Of a stretch of DNA of 64,000 nt, positions 34,375 through 43,784 are shown one piece after another; the first letter of the stretch is position 1; each line of letters opens with the position of its first letter. Location of the stretch: NCBI GenBank assembly GCA_026702745.1, contig JAPPBT010000020.1, positions 1 to 64,000 of the forward strand. The letters run 5' to 3'. The position numbers were made by a program, and so were the translations under genes. This DNA comes from Gemmatimonadota bacterium (lineage in GTDB: Bacteria; JAAXHH01). The notes beneath the pieces were generated by a model that was given only the letters and a program-made list of their open reading frames with translations, was not told the DNA's origin and searched no databases.

Positions 34375-35142
34375 ATGAACGAACCCCCTCTGGACGCCGT
34401 CGAACCTGAAGAGGTCCATCCGTCGCCGCGTCTCGGATTCACCCTCGTTTCCACCGCGCTTGTGCTGGGCGCCTACCTGGTGTTGCAGGTCGCCGTGACG
34501 GTCGTCCTGATCGCCGTGCTGGACCTGGATCCAACGGAACGCATGGGCGACCTGATCGCCCTGGGCGTGATCCTCTCCGCCATCCCCTGCACGTTCCTCC
34601 TGCTGCTCATCCTGGACCGCCCCGGCCGCGCGCGGGGCATGGACCCGGGAATCTGGCTGGCGCTCCGGCCGGTCCGGAGCTCGACCATGCTCGGTTGGGT
34701 GGTCTTCGCCTTCCTGCTGCTTCAGCTGGCCGACCTGGTCACCGTAGAGCTCGGACGGTCGCCGGTGCCGCCGGTCATGGAGACGATCATCGAAACGACC
34801 CGGTACACGGCGCTGCTCTGGTTCGCGCTCGTGATCGCCGCACCGGTCTTCGAAGAGGCGTTGTTCAGGGGGTTTCTCTACGAGGGGCTGCGCCGGACGA
34901 AGCTGGGCGCCGGGGGAACGATCGCCGTCACCACGCTGCTCTGGACTATGCTGCACGCCGCCCAGTACGACCATTTCTTCCTGACGCTGATCGCCCTGAT
35001 CGGCATCCTGCTCGGGATCGCCCGCGAGCGTACCGGTTCGCTCTACGTCCCCCTCGCCATTCACGGGGTGAACAATCTGCTCAGTACGCTTCAGATGACG
35101 GAAGAAGGGGACGCACTCGTCAACGCGTTGTTTTTGCGGTGA
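34375..35142 (+). CDS. CPBP family intramembrane metalloprotease
   Basis: 255 aa with about seven membrane helices. CPBP (Abi) motifs in order: APVFEEALFRGFLYEGL (the Glu-Glu...Arg motif), TTLLWTMLHAAQYDHFF (His), and LYVPLAIHGVNN (His...Asn). These residues bind the metal in the intramembrane CAAX-type proteases. It follows the phosphate transporter by 56 bp on the same strand. Function in this organism unknown; bacterial members process prenylated-like peptides or act in immunity to bacteriocins. Confidence 0.88.
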   Translation: MNEPPLDAVEPEEVHPSPRLGFTLVSTALVLGAYLVLQVAVTVVLIAVLDLDPTERMGDLIALGVILSAIPCTFLLLLILDRPGRARGMDPGIWLALRPVRSSTMLGWVVFAFLLLQLADLVTVELGRSPVPPVMETIIETTRYTALLWFALVIAAPVFEEALFRGFLYEGLRRTKLGAGGTIAVTTLLWTMLHAAQYDHFFLTLIALIGILLGIARERTGSLYVPLAIHGVNNLLSTLQMTEEGDALVNALFLR

Positions 35143-35185
35143 TGTATTTCGTGCGGTGAAGGTGGGAATTCTGCGGTGTCCGGTC

Positions 35186-35246
35186 GTGACGGAACTGCCG
35201 GCCGTGACGGAACTGCCGGCCGTGACGGAACTGCCGGCCGTGACGG
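35186..35246. repeat. 18-bp tandem repeat, three and a half copies
   Basis: Perfect units of gtgacggaactgccggcc at 35186-35203, 35204-35221 and 35222-35239, then a partial unit. Located in the convergent gap between the CPBP and 58-aa genes. Confidence 0.9.
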
Positions 35247-35298
35247 CGGTACCTGGTCGTGCCCGGTCGTGCGAGGGTCCGCCCGACCCGGTATGGCC

Positions 35299-35475
35299 TC
35301 AGACGCCCAGGGCTTTCTTGTTCTCGGGGGTCAGCCTGGTCAGCGTCCGCTTGAACTTGTAGTGACCCTCTTCGGACTTGACGGGTTTGACCAGCAGCAC
35401 GGTCTGGACCTCGTCCTCCTGGTTCTTGTCGCTCCCCTTGGCCATCTTGGCCGCAAAGCTTCGGTCCTTAGCCAT
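35299..35475 (-). CDS. Small hypothetical protein, 58 aa
   Basis: Starts MAKDRSFAAKMAKGSDKNQ and continues to ENKKALGV; Lys-rich, soluble, no Cys. The MAKD(R/K)SFAAK opening is one I associate with small conserved proteins of unknown function in several Gram-negative phyla. GGAGG lies 8 bases before the ATG, and a near-consensus promoter (35567-35595) is correctly placed upstream, so this is expressed despite its size. Function unknown. Confidence 0.72.
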   Translation of the reverse strand: MAKDRSFAAKMAKGSDKNQEDEVQTVLLVKPVKSEEGHYKFKRTLTRLTPENKKALGV

Positions 35476-35566
35476 TTCCGTTTCCTCCGTTACGGGTTCC
35501 GCGCGGGAACACGATGCCTCGCCGCACAATTCTGCTGTTCGTGTTCCTGTTGGTATTCCGGCTGGA

Positions 35567-35595
35567 AGTATACGCGCTCCGGAGGTTGAAATCAA
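35567..35595 (-). promoter_or_regulatory. Promoter of the 58-aa protein gene
   Basis: Minus strand TTGATT (35595-35590), 17-bp spacer, TATACT (35572-35567). Start near 35560, leader about 85 nt. Confidence 0.65.
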
Positions 35596-35748
35596 GGGAA
35601 TTGTCCACCGCTTCGTTTCACGGACACCAATACTTGTGTACAGGATATCGAATCGATTCCGACCGGCACGCATCCACTGCTTTTCAATAGACATCGACTA
35701 CGATCCACCGTATCTTCAGTCGGGTTTTGTCATCGACAGGAGCGGACT

Positions 35749-36834
35749 ATGCGGGCACCGGCATCACATACCCCGACGCGCGGAAAACCGGATCTGAGAG
35801 GCCTTACCTTGCCCGAGATCTCGCGTATCGTCGCCGAATTGAACGAGCCGTCGTACCGGGCAGGTCAGATCGCCTCGTGGGTGTACGAGAAGGCCGCGGG
35901 GTCTTTCGACGAGATGACCAACCTGTCCAAGTCGTTACGGACCGAACTGGCCGACCGTGCGTGTCTGAACCCCCTGACCCCTGTTAGCAGGTCGAAGTCC
36001 CGTCACGGACCGACCACGAAGTACCTGTTCGAACTTCAGGACGGCCAGAAGGTGGAAACGGTGCTGATCGGCGGGTCGCGGCGCAATACGCTTTGCATTT
36101 CTACGCAGGTGGGCTGCGCCATCGGCTGCCGGTTCTGCGCGAGCGGGCTGGAGGGCCTCGTGCGCAATATGACGTCGGCCGAGATCGTCGACCAGGTCGT
36201 GCAGGTAAAGAAGCAGGCCATGCTTGCCGGCGATGCCCGGCCCATCAACAACATCGTCGTCATGGGTATGGGGGAACCGCTGGCGAATTACCGCCAGGTA
36301 CTCCGGGCTGTGCGGATCATCAACGCCGACTGGGGGCTCGGAATCGGCGCCCGCAAGATCACGCTTTCCACCAGCGGGCTGGTTCCGAAGATCTACCGGT
36401 TGGCCGAAGAGAAGATCCAGTTCGAGTTGTCTGTTTCGCTCCATGCCGCCGACGACCGTACGCGGACCGCCATCGTCCCGATCAACCGGCGCTATCCGCT
36501 CAAGCAGCTCATGAAGGCCTGCCGCCATTACACCGGTACCACCGACCGCATCATCACCTACGAATATGTCCTGCTCAAGGGTGTGAACGACCGGTTCCAA
36601 GACGCGGAGAAACTCGTAAAGCTGTTGAAAAAGGACAAGTGCAAGCTTAACCTCATTCCCTATAACCCGGTACAGGGCCTGCCATACGAAACGCCCGACG
36701 AACACCGGCGAACGGCCTTCGCGGATGCGCTGCGGACGGGCGGCCTGCAGTTGACCATTCGCCGGGAGCGCGGACGGGACATCGACGCGGCATGCGGGCA
36801 ACTGCGCCTGGCCGAGTCCCGCAGATCCGGTTGA
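35749..36834 (+). CDS. rlmN: 23S rRNA (adenine-C2)-methyltransferase, radical SAM
   Basis: 361 aa, the usual size. It methylates A2503 of 23S rRNA (and A37 of some tRNAs). Seen: an N-terminal helical domain (YRAGQIASWVYEKAAGSFDEM), CISTQVGCAIGCRFCASG with the CxxxCxxC cluster at Cys123/127/130, the SAM motif NIVVMGMGEPLANY, and LKGVNDRFQDAEKL with LIPYNPVQGLPYETP near the end. AGGAG precedes the ATG by 7 bases. The C-terminal acceptor Cys is in DAACGQLRLAES. Confidence 0.93.
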   Translation: MRAPASHTPTRGKPDLRGLTLPEISRIVAELNEPSYRAGQIASWVYEKAAGSFDEMTNLSKSLRTELADRACLNPLTPVSRSKSRHGPTTKYLFELQDGQKVETVLIGGSRRNTLCISTQVGCAIGCRFCASGLEGLVRNMTSAEIVDQVVQVKKQAMLAGDARPINNIVVMGMGEPLANYRQVLRAVRIINADWGLGIGARKITLSTSGLVPKIYRLAEEKIQFELSVSLHAADDRTRTAIVPINRRYPLKQLMKACRHYTGTTDRIITYEYVLLKGVNDRFQDAEKLVKLLKKDKCKLNLIPYNPVQGLPYETPDEHRRTAFADALRTGGLQLTIRRERGRDIDAACGQLRLAESRRSG

Positions 36835-36867
36835 CCGTTGACTGACGGCCGAACAGACCGGACTGGC

Positions 36868-36957
36868 TAACCTGGCGGGGTCGGGCGGACCTGGCGGACC
36901 AGGTGGACGCGAGGACCAGACCGGCCAGGCTGCGGACCGGACGGACCTGGCGGACCG
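36868..36957. repeat. Degenerate direct repeats upstream of the first GT9 gene
   Basis: cgggcggacctggcggacc and cggacggacctggcggacc recur about 65 bp apart, with related shorter pieces between, filling the gap from rlmN to the GT9 ATG at 36968. Confidence 0.65.
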
Positions 36958-36967
36958 GAGTAACGCC

Positions 36968-37996
36968 ATGGATCATGTATCGTCACCCCGGATCCTCGTG
37001 GTGCGGCCCGACCGGATCGGAGACGTGGTGCTCTCCCTGCCGGTGCTGGACGCCCTCCGGCATCGCTGGCCCAAGGCCTACCTGGCCATGCTGGCCCGTC
37101 CCTACACCCGCGACGTACTCGAACGTAACTCCTGCCTGGACGCCATATTCGAAGACGACCCGGAGTCCCTTCACCGTGGACCGGCGGGCTTTTACCGCCA
37201 GGTGCGGCGGCTGCGCGCCCAGGCTTTCGACACCGCCCTCGTCCTCATGCCGACCATGCGGCATGTGTGGATGATCTGCCTGGCTGGCATCCCCCGGCGC
37301 ATCAGCGTGGGACGTAAGGTCTACCACGCGCTTACCCGCACCCGGTCCCTCAGCCGTCACCGCTATATTCCGCTCCGCCACGAATCGGACTTCTGCCTGG
37401 ACCTGGCCCGGGTCATCGACGCCCGGGAACCCGGGAACGGACCGCTGATCGAATTGAAGGAGGAAGAGCGCCAGGCGGCCCGCGCGGTCCTGGTCCGGAC
37501 GCACGGGCAGCCGGTCATCGGCATCCATCCCGGCAACGGGCGCAACGCGCCGAACTGGCCGGTCGAGCGTTACGCGCGGCTCGCGAGGACCCTTCAGGAC
37601 CGACACGGCGCAAAGATCGTCGTCACCGGGAGTGCGGAGGAGGGACAGCTCGCTGAATCCATCATGTCCCGCCTGGACGGTCCCGCCCTTTCGCTGGCGG
37701 GGCGGCTAACACTGGGCGAGCTCATTGCGGTGATCGGCGAAATGGATATCCTGGTGAGCAGCAGCACGGGGCCCATGCACCTGGCCGGGGCGCTGGGTGT
37801 TCCGACGGTGTCCGTCTTCTGTCCCCTGCCCGCCAGGTCGCCCGAACGGTGGCGGCCCCTGGGCGGCCGGGACCACAACCTCCTGCCGCCGGAGGGACAA
37901 TGTCCAACCTGCGACCGCGGTCCCTTCTGCGACCTGTCCGGCATCACCGTGGACATGGTCGGGGAGGCGGTCGGAGAGCAACTGGTCAGAGGGTAA
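36968..37996 (+). CDS. Glycosyltransferase family 9 (heptosyltransferase-like)
   Basis: 342 aa. GT-B fold enzyme that transfers ADP-heptose or a similar sugar to the lipopolysaccharide core at the inner membrane. Seen: ILVVRPDRIGDVVLSLPVL (acceptor-site Asp), VIGIHPGNGRNAPNWPVERYA between domains, and VSSSTGPMHLAGALGVP, the donor-binding segment. A Cys-rich end (CPTCDRGPFC) is like other family members. It is followed after 54 bp by a second GT9 gene, implying consecutive core-sugar additions. Confidence 0.88.
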   Translation: MDHVSSPRILVVRPDRIGDVVLSLPVLDALRHRWPKAYLAMLARPYTRDVLERNSCLDAIFEDDPESLHRGPAGFYRQVRRLRAQAFDTALVLMPTMRHVWMICLAGIPRRISVGRKVYHALTRTRSLSRHRYIPLRHESDFCLDLARVIDAREPGNGPLIELKEEERQAARAVLVRTHGQPVIGIHPGNGRNAPNWPVERYARLARTLQDRHGAKIVVTGSAEEGQLAESIMSRLDGPALSLAGRLTLGELIAVIGEMDILVSSSTGPMHLAGALGVPTVSVFCPLPARSPERWRPLGGRDHNLLPPEGQCPTCDRGPFCDLSGITVDMVGEAVGEQLVRG

Positions 37997-38050
37997 GGAC
38001 AGCATGGCGGTAAGCCCGTCACCGCACTGACCCGAATACCCGTATCTTCG

Positions 38051-39124
38051 ATGAGCGCAACGATGACCGTCTCCGGAACGCCATCCCGTATCCTCGTCAT
38101 CCGGTTCAGCTCGATGGGCGATATCGTGCTGACGTCGCCGGTCACCCGGCAGTTGGGCAGGCTCTGGCCCAATGCGGAGATCGAGTTTCTTACACGCGCG
38201 GAATACGCGCCACTGGCCCGCGCGCTCCCCGGGGTCGCCGCTGTGCAGTGCTTTGACCCCGACACCAGTCTCATGAGCCTCGTCTCCCGCCTGCGCGAAA
38301 GACGCTACGACCTGGCGTTCGACCTTCATGGGAACCTGCGCAGCCGGCTCGTCACCACGGTGGGCATCGCGGGGCGGGTGCTCCGGTACGACAAGCGCCG
38401 GTTTGCCCGGATGGCCATCGTCAGAAGGCGAATGCGGTCCAGGCCCGTCCCCCATACGGTCGACCGGTACCTGGAAGTGCTCGACCGGCTCGACGCGGCC
38501 GCCGCACCCGGCCTGGAAGGCCCACATGACGCGGCGGAGAAGCGGCTGCCGCAACTGAAAGTCGGCGGGGCGGCGGCGGCCGAAGTGGAGGAACGGCTGG
38601 CCGGGGCCGGCATCGGGCCGAATGTCCGGGTACTCGGCGTGGCACCGGGGGCCTCCCATGGTCCGAAACGCTGGCCGCCGGAACGGTTCGCCCGGGTTGC
38701 GGACCACATGGCGAAGTCCCGTGAACTGAAGTTACTGCTGCTGGGCAGCGAGACCGATCGGGCGGTTACCTGCGAGGTGTTGAACGCCATGGAGCGTCCG
38801 GCCGTGGACTGGACCGGTGCGACCGATCTCGCGTTGCTGCCCGCGGCCGTACAGCGGTGCGCACTCCTGGTCAGCAACGATTCCGGCCCCATGCACGTGG
38901 CAACGGCCGTGGGCACACCCGTAATCGGCCTATTCGGCGCTACCCATCCCCGCCTGGGGTTCGCGCCTGTCGGACCGGCGGACGCTGCCGTAACGCTCGA
39001 CCTGCCGTGCAGCCCCTGCAGCCTGCACGGGAACCGGGCCTGCCGGTTCCGCACCCATGCATGCCTGGTGGATCTCGATCCCAGCCGCGTCATTCTCGAA
39101 GCGGAGCGCCGAGTACCGGTTTGA
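38051..39124 (+). CDS. Glycosyltransferase family 9 (heptosyltransferase-like)
   Basis: 357 aa, second GT9 in tandem. Seen: ILVIRFSSMGDIVLTSPVTRQL, GVAPGASHGPKRWPPERFARV, and SNDSGPMHVATAVGTPVIGLFG, matching the acceptor, hinge and donor motifs of heptosyltransferases I/II. C-terminal Cys residues (CSPCSLHGNRAC) again. Sequence differs enough from its neighbour that they are not a recent duplication. With the first GT9 it supports an LPS-like core in this organism. Confidence 0.88.
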   Translation: MSATMTVSGTPSRILVIRFSSMGDIVLTSPVTRQLGRLWPNAEIEFLTRAEYAPLARALPGVAAVQCFDPDTSLMSLVSRLRERRYDLAFDLHGNLRSRLVTTVGIAGRVLRYDKRRFARMAIVRRRMRSRPVPHTVDRYLEVLDRLDAAAAPGLEGPHDAAEKRLPQLKVGGAAAAEVEERLAGAGIGPNVRVLGVAPGASHGPKRWPPERFARVADHMAKSRELKLLLLGSETDRAVTCEVLNAMERPAVDWTGATDLALLPAAVQRCALLVSNDSGPMHVATAVGTPVIGLFGATHPRLGFAPVGPADAAVTLDLPCSPCSLHGNRACRFRTHACLVDLDPSRVILEAERRVPV

Positions 39125-39163
39125 TGGCCCGCGTGAACAAAGGTTGAGGCTTTGAGGAGGGTC

Positions 39164-39691
39164 TTACTCGTCGGCGCCGTATTCGAGGAGTGAGAAGACC
39201 GGGCGATCGCCCAGTCGCTTCCGGCCGTCCAGGAAGGACAGTTCGATCAGGAACCCCACGCCGGCCACGACCCCACCCGCGTCTTCGACCAGTTGACAGG
39301 CCGCGGCCGCGGTTCCCCCCGTGGCCAGCAGGTCGTCCACGATGAGGATGCGGTCCCCGGGTCTCACGGCGTCCAGGTGCATTTCAAGCGCGTCCGTGCC
39401 ATACTCCAGTTTGAATTCGATCCGCCGCGTCTCTGCCGGGAGCTTGCCGGGCTTGCGCAGGGGAACAATGCCCTTGCCCATGTGGTAGGCCAGAACCGGC
39501 GCCAGGATGAAACCCCGGGCCTCGATGCCGGCCACGAGATCGATGGAGCAGTCCGAGTACTCGGTGACGAAACGGTCCACGGCCGTACGAAAGGCGGCGG
39601 GATCCTTGAAGAGCGTGGTCACGTCCTTGAAGTTGATCCCGGGTATGGGAAAGTCCGGCACGTTGCGGATCTTCTGTTTCAGAGCGTCCAA
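39164..39691 (-). CDS. apt: Adenine phosphoribosyltransferase
   Basis: 175 aa from a TTG at 39691, which has GAGG 6 bases before it; an in-frame GTG at 39715 without a ribosome site is the alternative. It salvages adenine with PRPP to AMP. Seen: VPDFPIPGINFKDVTTLF, the adenine-binding start, GIEARGFILAPVLAY, and the PRPP loop ILIVDDLLATGGTAAAA. The C-terminal FLIELSFLDGRKRL is typical. Convergent with the GT9 genes. Confidence 0.93.
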   Translation of the reverse strand: MDALKQKIRNVPDFPIPGINFKDVTTLFKDPAAFRTAVDRFVTEYSDCSIDLVAGIEARGFILAPVLAYHMGKGIVPLRKPGKLPAETRRIEFKLEYGTDALEMHLDAVRPGDRILIVDDLLATGGTAAAACQLVEDAGGVVAGVGFLIELSFLDGRKRLGDRPVFSLLEYGADE

Positions 39692-39745
39692 GTCACACCT
39701 CGATTCTGAATCCACTTAAGCCTGTGGAAGCGCAGAACACGCAGG

Positions 39746-42610
39746 TCACTTTTCGAATTCCCGCATCCAGTTCTGTATGATGGAGAGGGATGGACGGGAT
39801 TCTTCCGCGTTGGTTGCGATGATGAACGACGCCCCGCCCGCGGACACTTCGTATCCGGGGAACCGCAGATCATCGGCGCCGGCCTGGACGCCTTCGAAGA
39901 GCGCTTCGGGACGGCCGAACCGGAAACCCGGCCCATCCAACACCGGAACGACCATCAGCCGGTTGCCTTCAACGTAATACAGCTCATTACCCGACGGACT
40001 CCAACGGGGCGTCCAGCCACTGTTCGTCGAAACCTGCCATCGCCCGGTTCCATCAGGAAAACGGGTCACGTAAACCTGCCAGCCAACCCCCTGGTTCGAT
40101 ACGTAGGCCAGGAAACGATTGTCCGGCGACAGGGCCGCCTGAACCACCCGCCCCTGGTCATCCACGAGCACCTGGTGTTCGGTACCTTCCTCCATGGAAA
40201 CAAACCTTACCTGCCGCCCCTGGTGGAGATAGACGATAAACCGGCCGTCTTTCGAAAGCATGGGCCCCCAACCCCTCAGCGAATCGGCGGAGAAAGGCGT
40301 CATTACGCCCAGCACGTCGAGATCCATTCGCATGAAAATCGCGCTCCTGCGTGTACGGCCCGGATTCACGGCCGGGGATACCGTGAACACGACTGATCCG
40401 CCGTCTGGCGCAAAGCTCGGTCTGCTGTAGTTCAAATCCGCAGAGGTTAGCCGGCTGCCGATACCGCTTTCGATTTCGTACAGCCAAAGCGCGGCCAGTA
40501 CGCCTTCCTCACTCTCCACCATGACTTGCTTTTCATCAGGGGATAGTACCAGTTCGCGGATCCTGTCCTGGGGCTGGCCTATGATTCGGTCGATCCGGCC
40601 GCGGCGATCGACTACGGCCAGTTGCTGCGGTGACCTGAACACCTTCCGGTAGACCATGATGCCGTCGTCGGACACGCTGAGCGTGTTGACACGCCGGGCT
40701 ACCCGAAAGGCCTCGCCCGTTATCTCACCGGAACCCGGCGAAAAGGCCACGGCCCAGAGGTCGTCCTCGGGATGGGTCGTGGTCTCCCGGTAGTATAGTA
40801 GGTGGCCCGACGCATATCCTGCGACGGTGAGGAAATCGCCTTCCAGCGGAAGCAGGCGTCGAGAAAAACCAGGCGAACCGGACGTGCCGGGCGAAGCAGC
40901 CGGATCGGGGAATTCCACGGCAATGCGGGACGCCGTGATCCGGGCCATGGAGATCGTCATGCTCAGATCCCCGTTCCCCCGGTATCTTTCACTCAGTTCG
41001 GCAATCACTTGCGGATCGTCGGAGGACGAGACTACCGTGTACAGGTGCAAGTTGTATTCGGACAGGTAGAGTGGGGAAAGCAGTGCCCTTTCGTAGTTCG
41101 TCCCGTCCGGTTCCAGCAAAAGGACCGGATCACCCCCGTTTTCAGACACGGCATATAACCCGCCGCCGGGCCTCATGCCTGCCATGCTGAAGCGTATCCG
41201 GCCGTCACCACTCCATGAAACTCCCATCAGGTCCCGTTCCGGCAGGTCGCAGAGATGCACCTGGCCGCCTCCGTCCGCCGCGACCTTCCAGATCGACCGT
41301 CTGACCAGGTAGCCGATATGACGGCTGTCGGGCGACCAGAATACCTGACTGATTTCTTCCGTTCCGGGAATCTCCCGACCCTCGTCCTGGTCCAGGGAAC
41401 GGATCCAGAGACGGTTCTCATGGACATAGGCGAGCAGGGTACCATCCGGCGAGATGGCCGCGTTGTCCCGTCCCAGGTTGTCCAGGCTCACCTGGAACTT
41501 GCGCAGCGGCGCGGCGGGTTCTACGTCGAACGCACCCATCAACGCCGCGACGATCAGCGATCCGGCGACCAGGCATGCGGCACAGGCGCCGAGCACCACC
41601 GGACTCCTCAGGAGGGTTGCGGCAGACCCCTGTCGCGACACGCCGCCGACTGTACCGGCCGCCGGTCCCGTCTCGTACTCACTGCGGCTGTCGGACAGGT
41701 CATGGCCCACGTCGAGCACGGACTGGTACCGGGATCGGGGATCCTTGCCCATGCAGCGCCGGACGACCCGGTTCAGCAAGGCAGGCACTTCGCTGTTCGT
41801 CACGCTCACGGACTTCGGGTCATCCTTCAGGGTGCTGCTGATGACGGAAACGTAATTGTCGCCCGTGAAGGGCCGGACACCCGTAAGCGCCTCGTACATC
41901 ATGACGCCCAGGCTGAATACATCGCTCCGGTGATCGCCCCGGTCGCCGGTGGCCTGTTCCGGGGACATGTACGCCGGCGTGCCCAGGACCGTGCCGGCCT
42001 GGGTGAGACTCATCGTAGGTCCGGCGCCATCGCTTTCGTCAGAACTTTCGGTGACGACCCGGGCCAGGCCGAAGTCCAGGACCTTCGGTACGCCGTCGTC
42101 GGAAATCATGACGTTCGCGGGCTTCAGGTCCCGGTGCACGACGCCCCGCTCGTGGGCGTGGTCCAGGGCCTCCACGATGGGCATGAACCAGTCGTAGAAG
42201 GATTCCAGCGGAAGGGGCGTGCCGGTCAGGTGCTCATGGAGTGGCCGGCCGGACACGTACTCCATGGTGATAAAGTACACGGTGCCGGGGCCGCCGGGGC
42301 CGCCGCTACCGGGATCGGCGTCGGCAGGGGCGTCCGGGCCATCCGGCCCGCCGCTGCCCACGTCATCCAGCCGCGCCTCCTCGATCGCGTACACCTGGGC
42401 GATATTCGGGTGGTTCAGCTTGGCGGCCGCCTCCGCCTCGATCCGGAACCGCTGGAGCAATGCGGGATCACGGGCCAGGTCCTCCGGCAGCAACTTCAGG
42501 GCAACCGGTCGCTTCAGACGGGTGTCCTCTGCCAGGTAGACCTCGCCCATGCCTCCCCGTCCGAGGATGCGTTCGATGCGGTAATGGAGGACGGCATCGC
42601 CCTGCTGCAT
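39746..42610 (-). CDS. Membrane Ser/Thr protein kinase with TolB-like propeller sensor
   Basis: 954 aa. Residues 1-285 are a Hanks-type kinase: LGRGGMGEVYLAED (Gly loop), ALKLLPE (Lys), GVVHRDLKPANVMI (catalytic loop about 154-165) and VLDFGLARV, all intact. A Gly/Pro/Asp-rich insertion (about 82-107) sits between N-lobe strands. One membrane helix lies about 337-360, and the extracytoplasmic part (about 370-954) is a beta-propeller of TolB/WD40-like repeats (ISPDGTLLAYVHENRLWI, LSPDNRFLAYVSNQGVGW). Typical of Acidobacteria-like receptor kinases; ligand unknown. Confidence 0.9.
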   Translation of the reverse strand: MQQGDAVLHYRIERILGRGGMGEVYLAEDTRLKRPVALKLLPEDLARDPALLQRFRIEAEAAAKLNHPNIAQVYAIEEARLDDVGSGGPDGPDAPADADPGSGGPGGPGTVYFITMEYVSGRPLHEHLTGTPLPLESFYDWFMPIVEALDHAHERGVVHRDLKPANVMISDDGVPKVLDFGLARVVTESSDESDGAGPTMSLTQAGTVLGTPAYMSPEQATGDRGDHRSDVFSLGVMMYEALTGVRPFTGDNYVSVISSTLKDDPKSVSVTNSEVPALLNRVVRRCMGKDPRSRYQSVLDVGHDLSDSRSEYETGPAAGTVGGVSRQGSAATLLRSPVVLGACAACLVAGSLIVAALMGAFDVEPAAPLRKFQVSLDNLGRDNAAISPDGTLLAYVHENRLWIRSLDQDEGREIPGTEEISQVFWSPDSRHIGYLVRRSIWKVAADGGGQVHLCDLPERDLMGVSWSGDGRIRFSMAGMRPGGGLYAVSENGGDPVLLLEPDGTNYERALLSPLYLSEYNLHLYTVVSSSDDPQVIAELSERYRGNGDLSMTISMARITASRIAVEFPDPAASPGTSGSPGFSRRLLPLEGDFLTVAGYASGHLLYYRETTTHPEDDLWAVAFSPGSGEITGEAFRVARRVNTLSVSDDGIMVYRKVFRSPQQLAVVDRRGRIDRIIGQPQDRIRELVLSPDEKQVMVESEEGVLAALWLYEIESGIGSRLTSADLNYSRPSFAPDGGSVVFTVSPAVNPGRTRRSAIFMRMDLDVLGVMTPFSADSLRGWGPMLSKDGRFIVYLHQGRQVRFVSMEEGTEHQVLVDDQGRVVQAALSPDNRFLAYVSNQGVGWQVYVTRFPDGTGRWQVSTNSGWTPRWSPSGNELYYVEGNRLMVVPVLDGPGFRFGRPEALFEGVQAGADDLRFPGYEVSAGGASFIIATNAEESRPSLSIIQNWMREFEK

Positions 42611-42632
42611 GCGCTTACTCCATGGTGATGGC

Positions 42633-42727
42633 CAGTCCAGTTGGCGATGGCCAGGCCAGCCGACGACTGTCAGGCCAGGCGGCGACTGCCAGGCCAGCCG
42701 GCGACTGCCAGGCCAGCCGGCGATGGC
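42633..42727. repeat. 19-bp tandem array ending in a stop codon
   Basis: Five consecutive 19-bp units (caggccagccggcgactgc and variants) fill the gap between the kinase start (42610) and the MocA stop; the last base of the array is the first base of that stop codon. Confidence 0.88.
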
Positions 42728-43782
42728 TAATCCAGTTCGTCCAGGCGCACGGGCCGACCCTCCGACGCGGACCGGTCGGCCGCGAAGACTACGCGGTGGG
42801 ATTCGTAGGCCGTGGTCATGTCGGTCAGGGGCATGGGGCTACCGCTTCGGATGCTGTCCGCGAAGGCCTGGAACTGGGGCTCGTAGGGGTGGTCCTGCAC
42901 GTCGCCCGAATCGATCAGCGAGGTCTCGAGGATGCTCCACCGGCTTCGGTCCATCCCCCGGATCTTCTCAGAGTAGAACCGGTTGTCCAGCAGGCTGCCT
43001 TCGCTGCCCACCAGGTGCACGTGGAAATAGTAGGGCTGCAGGCAGTCGATGCAGGAGGTGACTTTCCCGATCCGGCTTCCGCCTTCGAACCTCAGGATGG
43101 ATACACTGGTCGTGTCGTACTCGTAGGGTGCGAAGTGGGGACTGGAAGATTTCGTATTGTAGCTGGAGACTTCCTCCACCGTGCCGTCCATGAAGAACAG
43201 CAGGGCGTCGAGGGCGTGGCAGCCGGCCGTCAGCAGGCTGGTCCCGCCCATGGCCTTCTTCACGTTCCAGTCGTACTGCCCGTACCACGGTCCGATACCG
43301 TGATAGTAATCGACCTCGGCATAGTGCAGGTCGCCGAGAAGCCCCTGGTCGATGACGGACCGGATCAGGGTGAAGTGGGCGCTGTAACGGCATTCGAAGC
43401 AGACGCAGACCGATACGCCGGCCCGGTCCACGGCGGACTGGATGCGCGCCGCGTCTTCGGGGGTCAGGGCGATGGGTTTCTCGATGATGAGGTGCTTGCC
43501 GGCCTCCGCGGCGGCCACGGCCTGGTCGGCGTGAAAGGGATGGGGCGTGCAGATGTCGACCACGTGGATATCCGGGTCGGTAAGCAGGTCGTTATAGTCG
43601 AGACAGGACTTCAGCGGCGTTCCGAATTGGGACGACAGGGCCGCGTCGTCATGGGTCCTGCGGGAACAGACGGCGGTGACGTCCGCCCCGGTCACGGCCT
43701 TGAACGCGTCGATATGCGCCCCGGCCACCCAGCCGAGGCCGACGATGCCTACGTTCAGTTGGTACGCGTTAAGTTGGTTCAC
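42727..43782 (-). CDS. Gfo/Idh/MocA family oxidoreductase
   Basis: 351 aa. Seen: Rossmann motif [30 protein letters not shown], and [16 protein letters not shown] with the EKP lysine; the C-terminal domain has [22 protein letters not shown] start at 43782 with GGAGG 6 bases upstream; the longer reading overlaps the previous gene by 43 bp and has no ribosome site. It is translationally linked to the isochorismatase-fold gene (its stop precedes this GTG by 2 bases). Substrate unknown. Confidence 0.87.
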   Translation of the reverse strand: MNQLNAYQLNVGIVGLGWVAGAHIDAFKAVTGADVTAVCSRRTHDDAALSSQFGTPLKSCLDYNDLLTDPDIHVVDICTPHPFHADQAVAAAEAGKHLIIEKPIALTPEDAARIQSAVDRAGVSVCVCFECRYSAHFTLIRSVIDQGLLGDLHYAEVDYYHGIGPWYGQYDWNVKKAMGGTSLLTAGCHALDALLFFMDGTVEEVSSYNTKSSSPHFAPYEYDTTSVSILRFEGGSRIGKVTSCIDCLQPYYFHVHLVGSEGSLLDNRFYSEKIRGMDRSRWSILETSLIDSGDVQDHPYEPQFQAFADSIRSGSPMPLTDMTTAYESHRVVFAADRSASEGRPVRLDELD

Positions 43783-43784
43783 GG

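Noticed and set aside
35156-35362. 68-aa plus-strand frame encoding repeated Val-Thr-Glu-Leu-Pro-Ala
   Set aside because: Direct translation of the 18-bp array; it runs antisense into the small 58-aa gene and lacks a ribosome site.
41255-42628. Plus-strand reading frame of 457 aa opposite the Ser/Thr kinase
   Set aside because: Antisense to an intact kinase domain; no features of its own.
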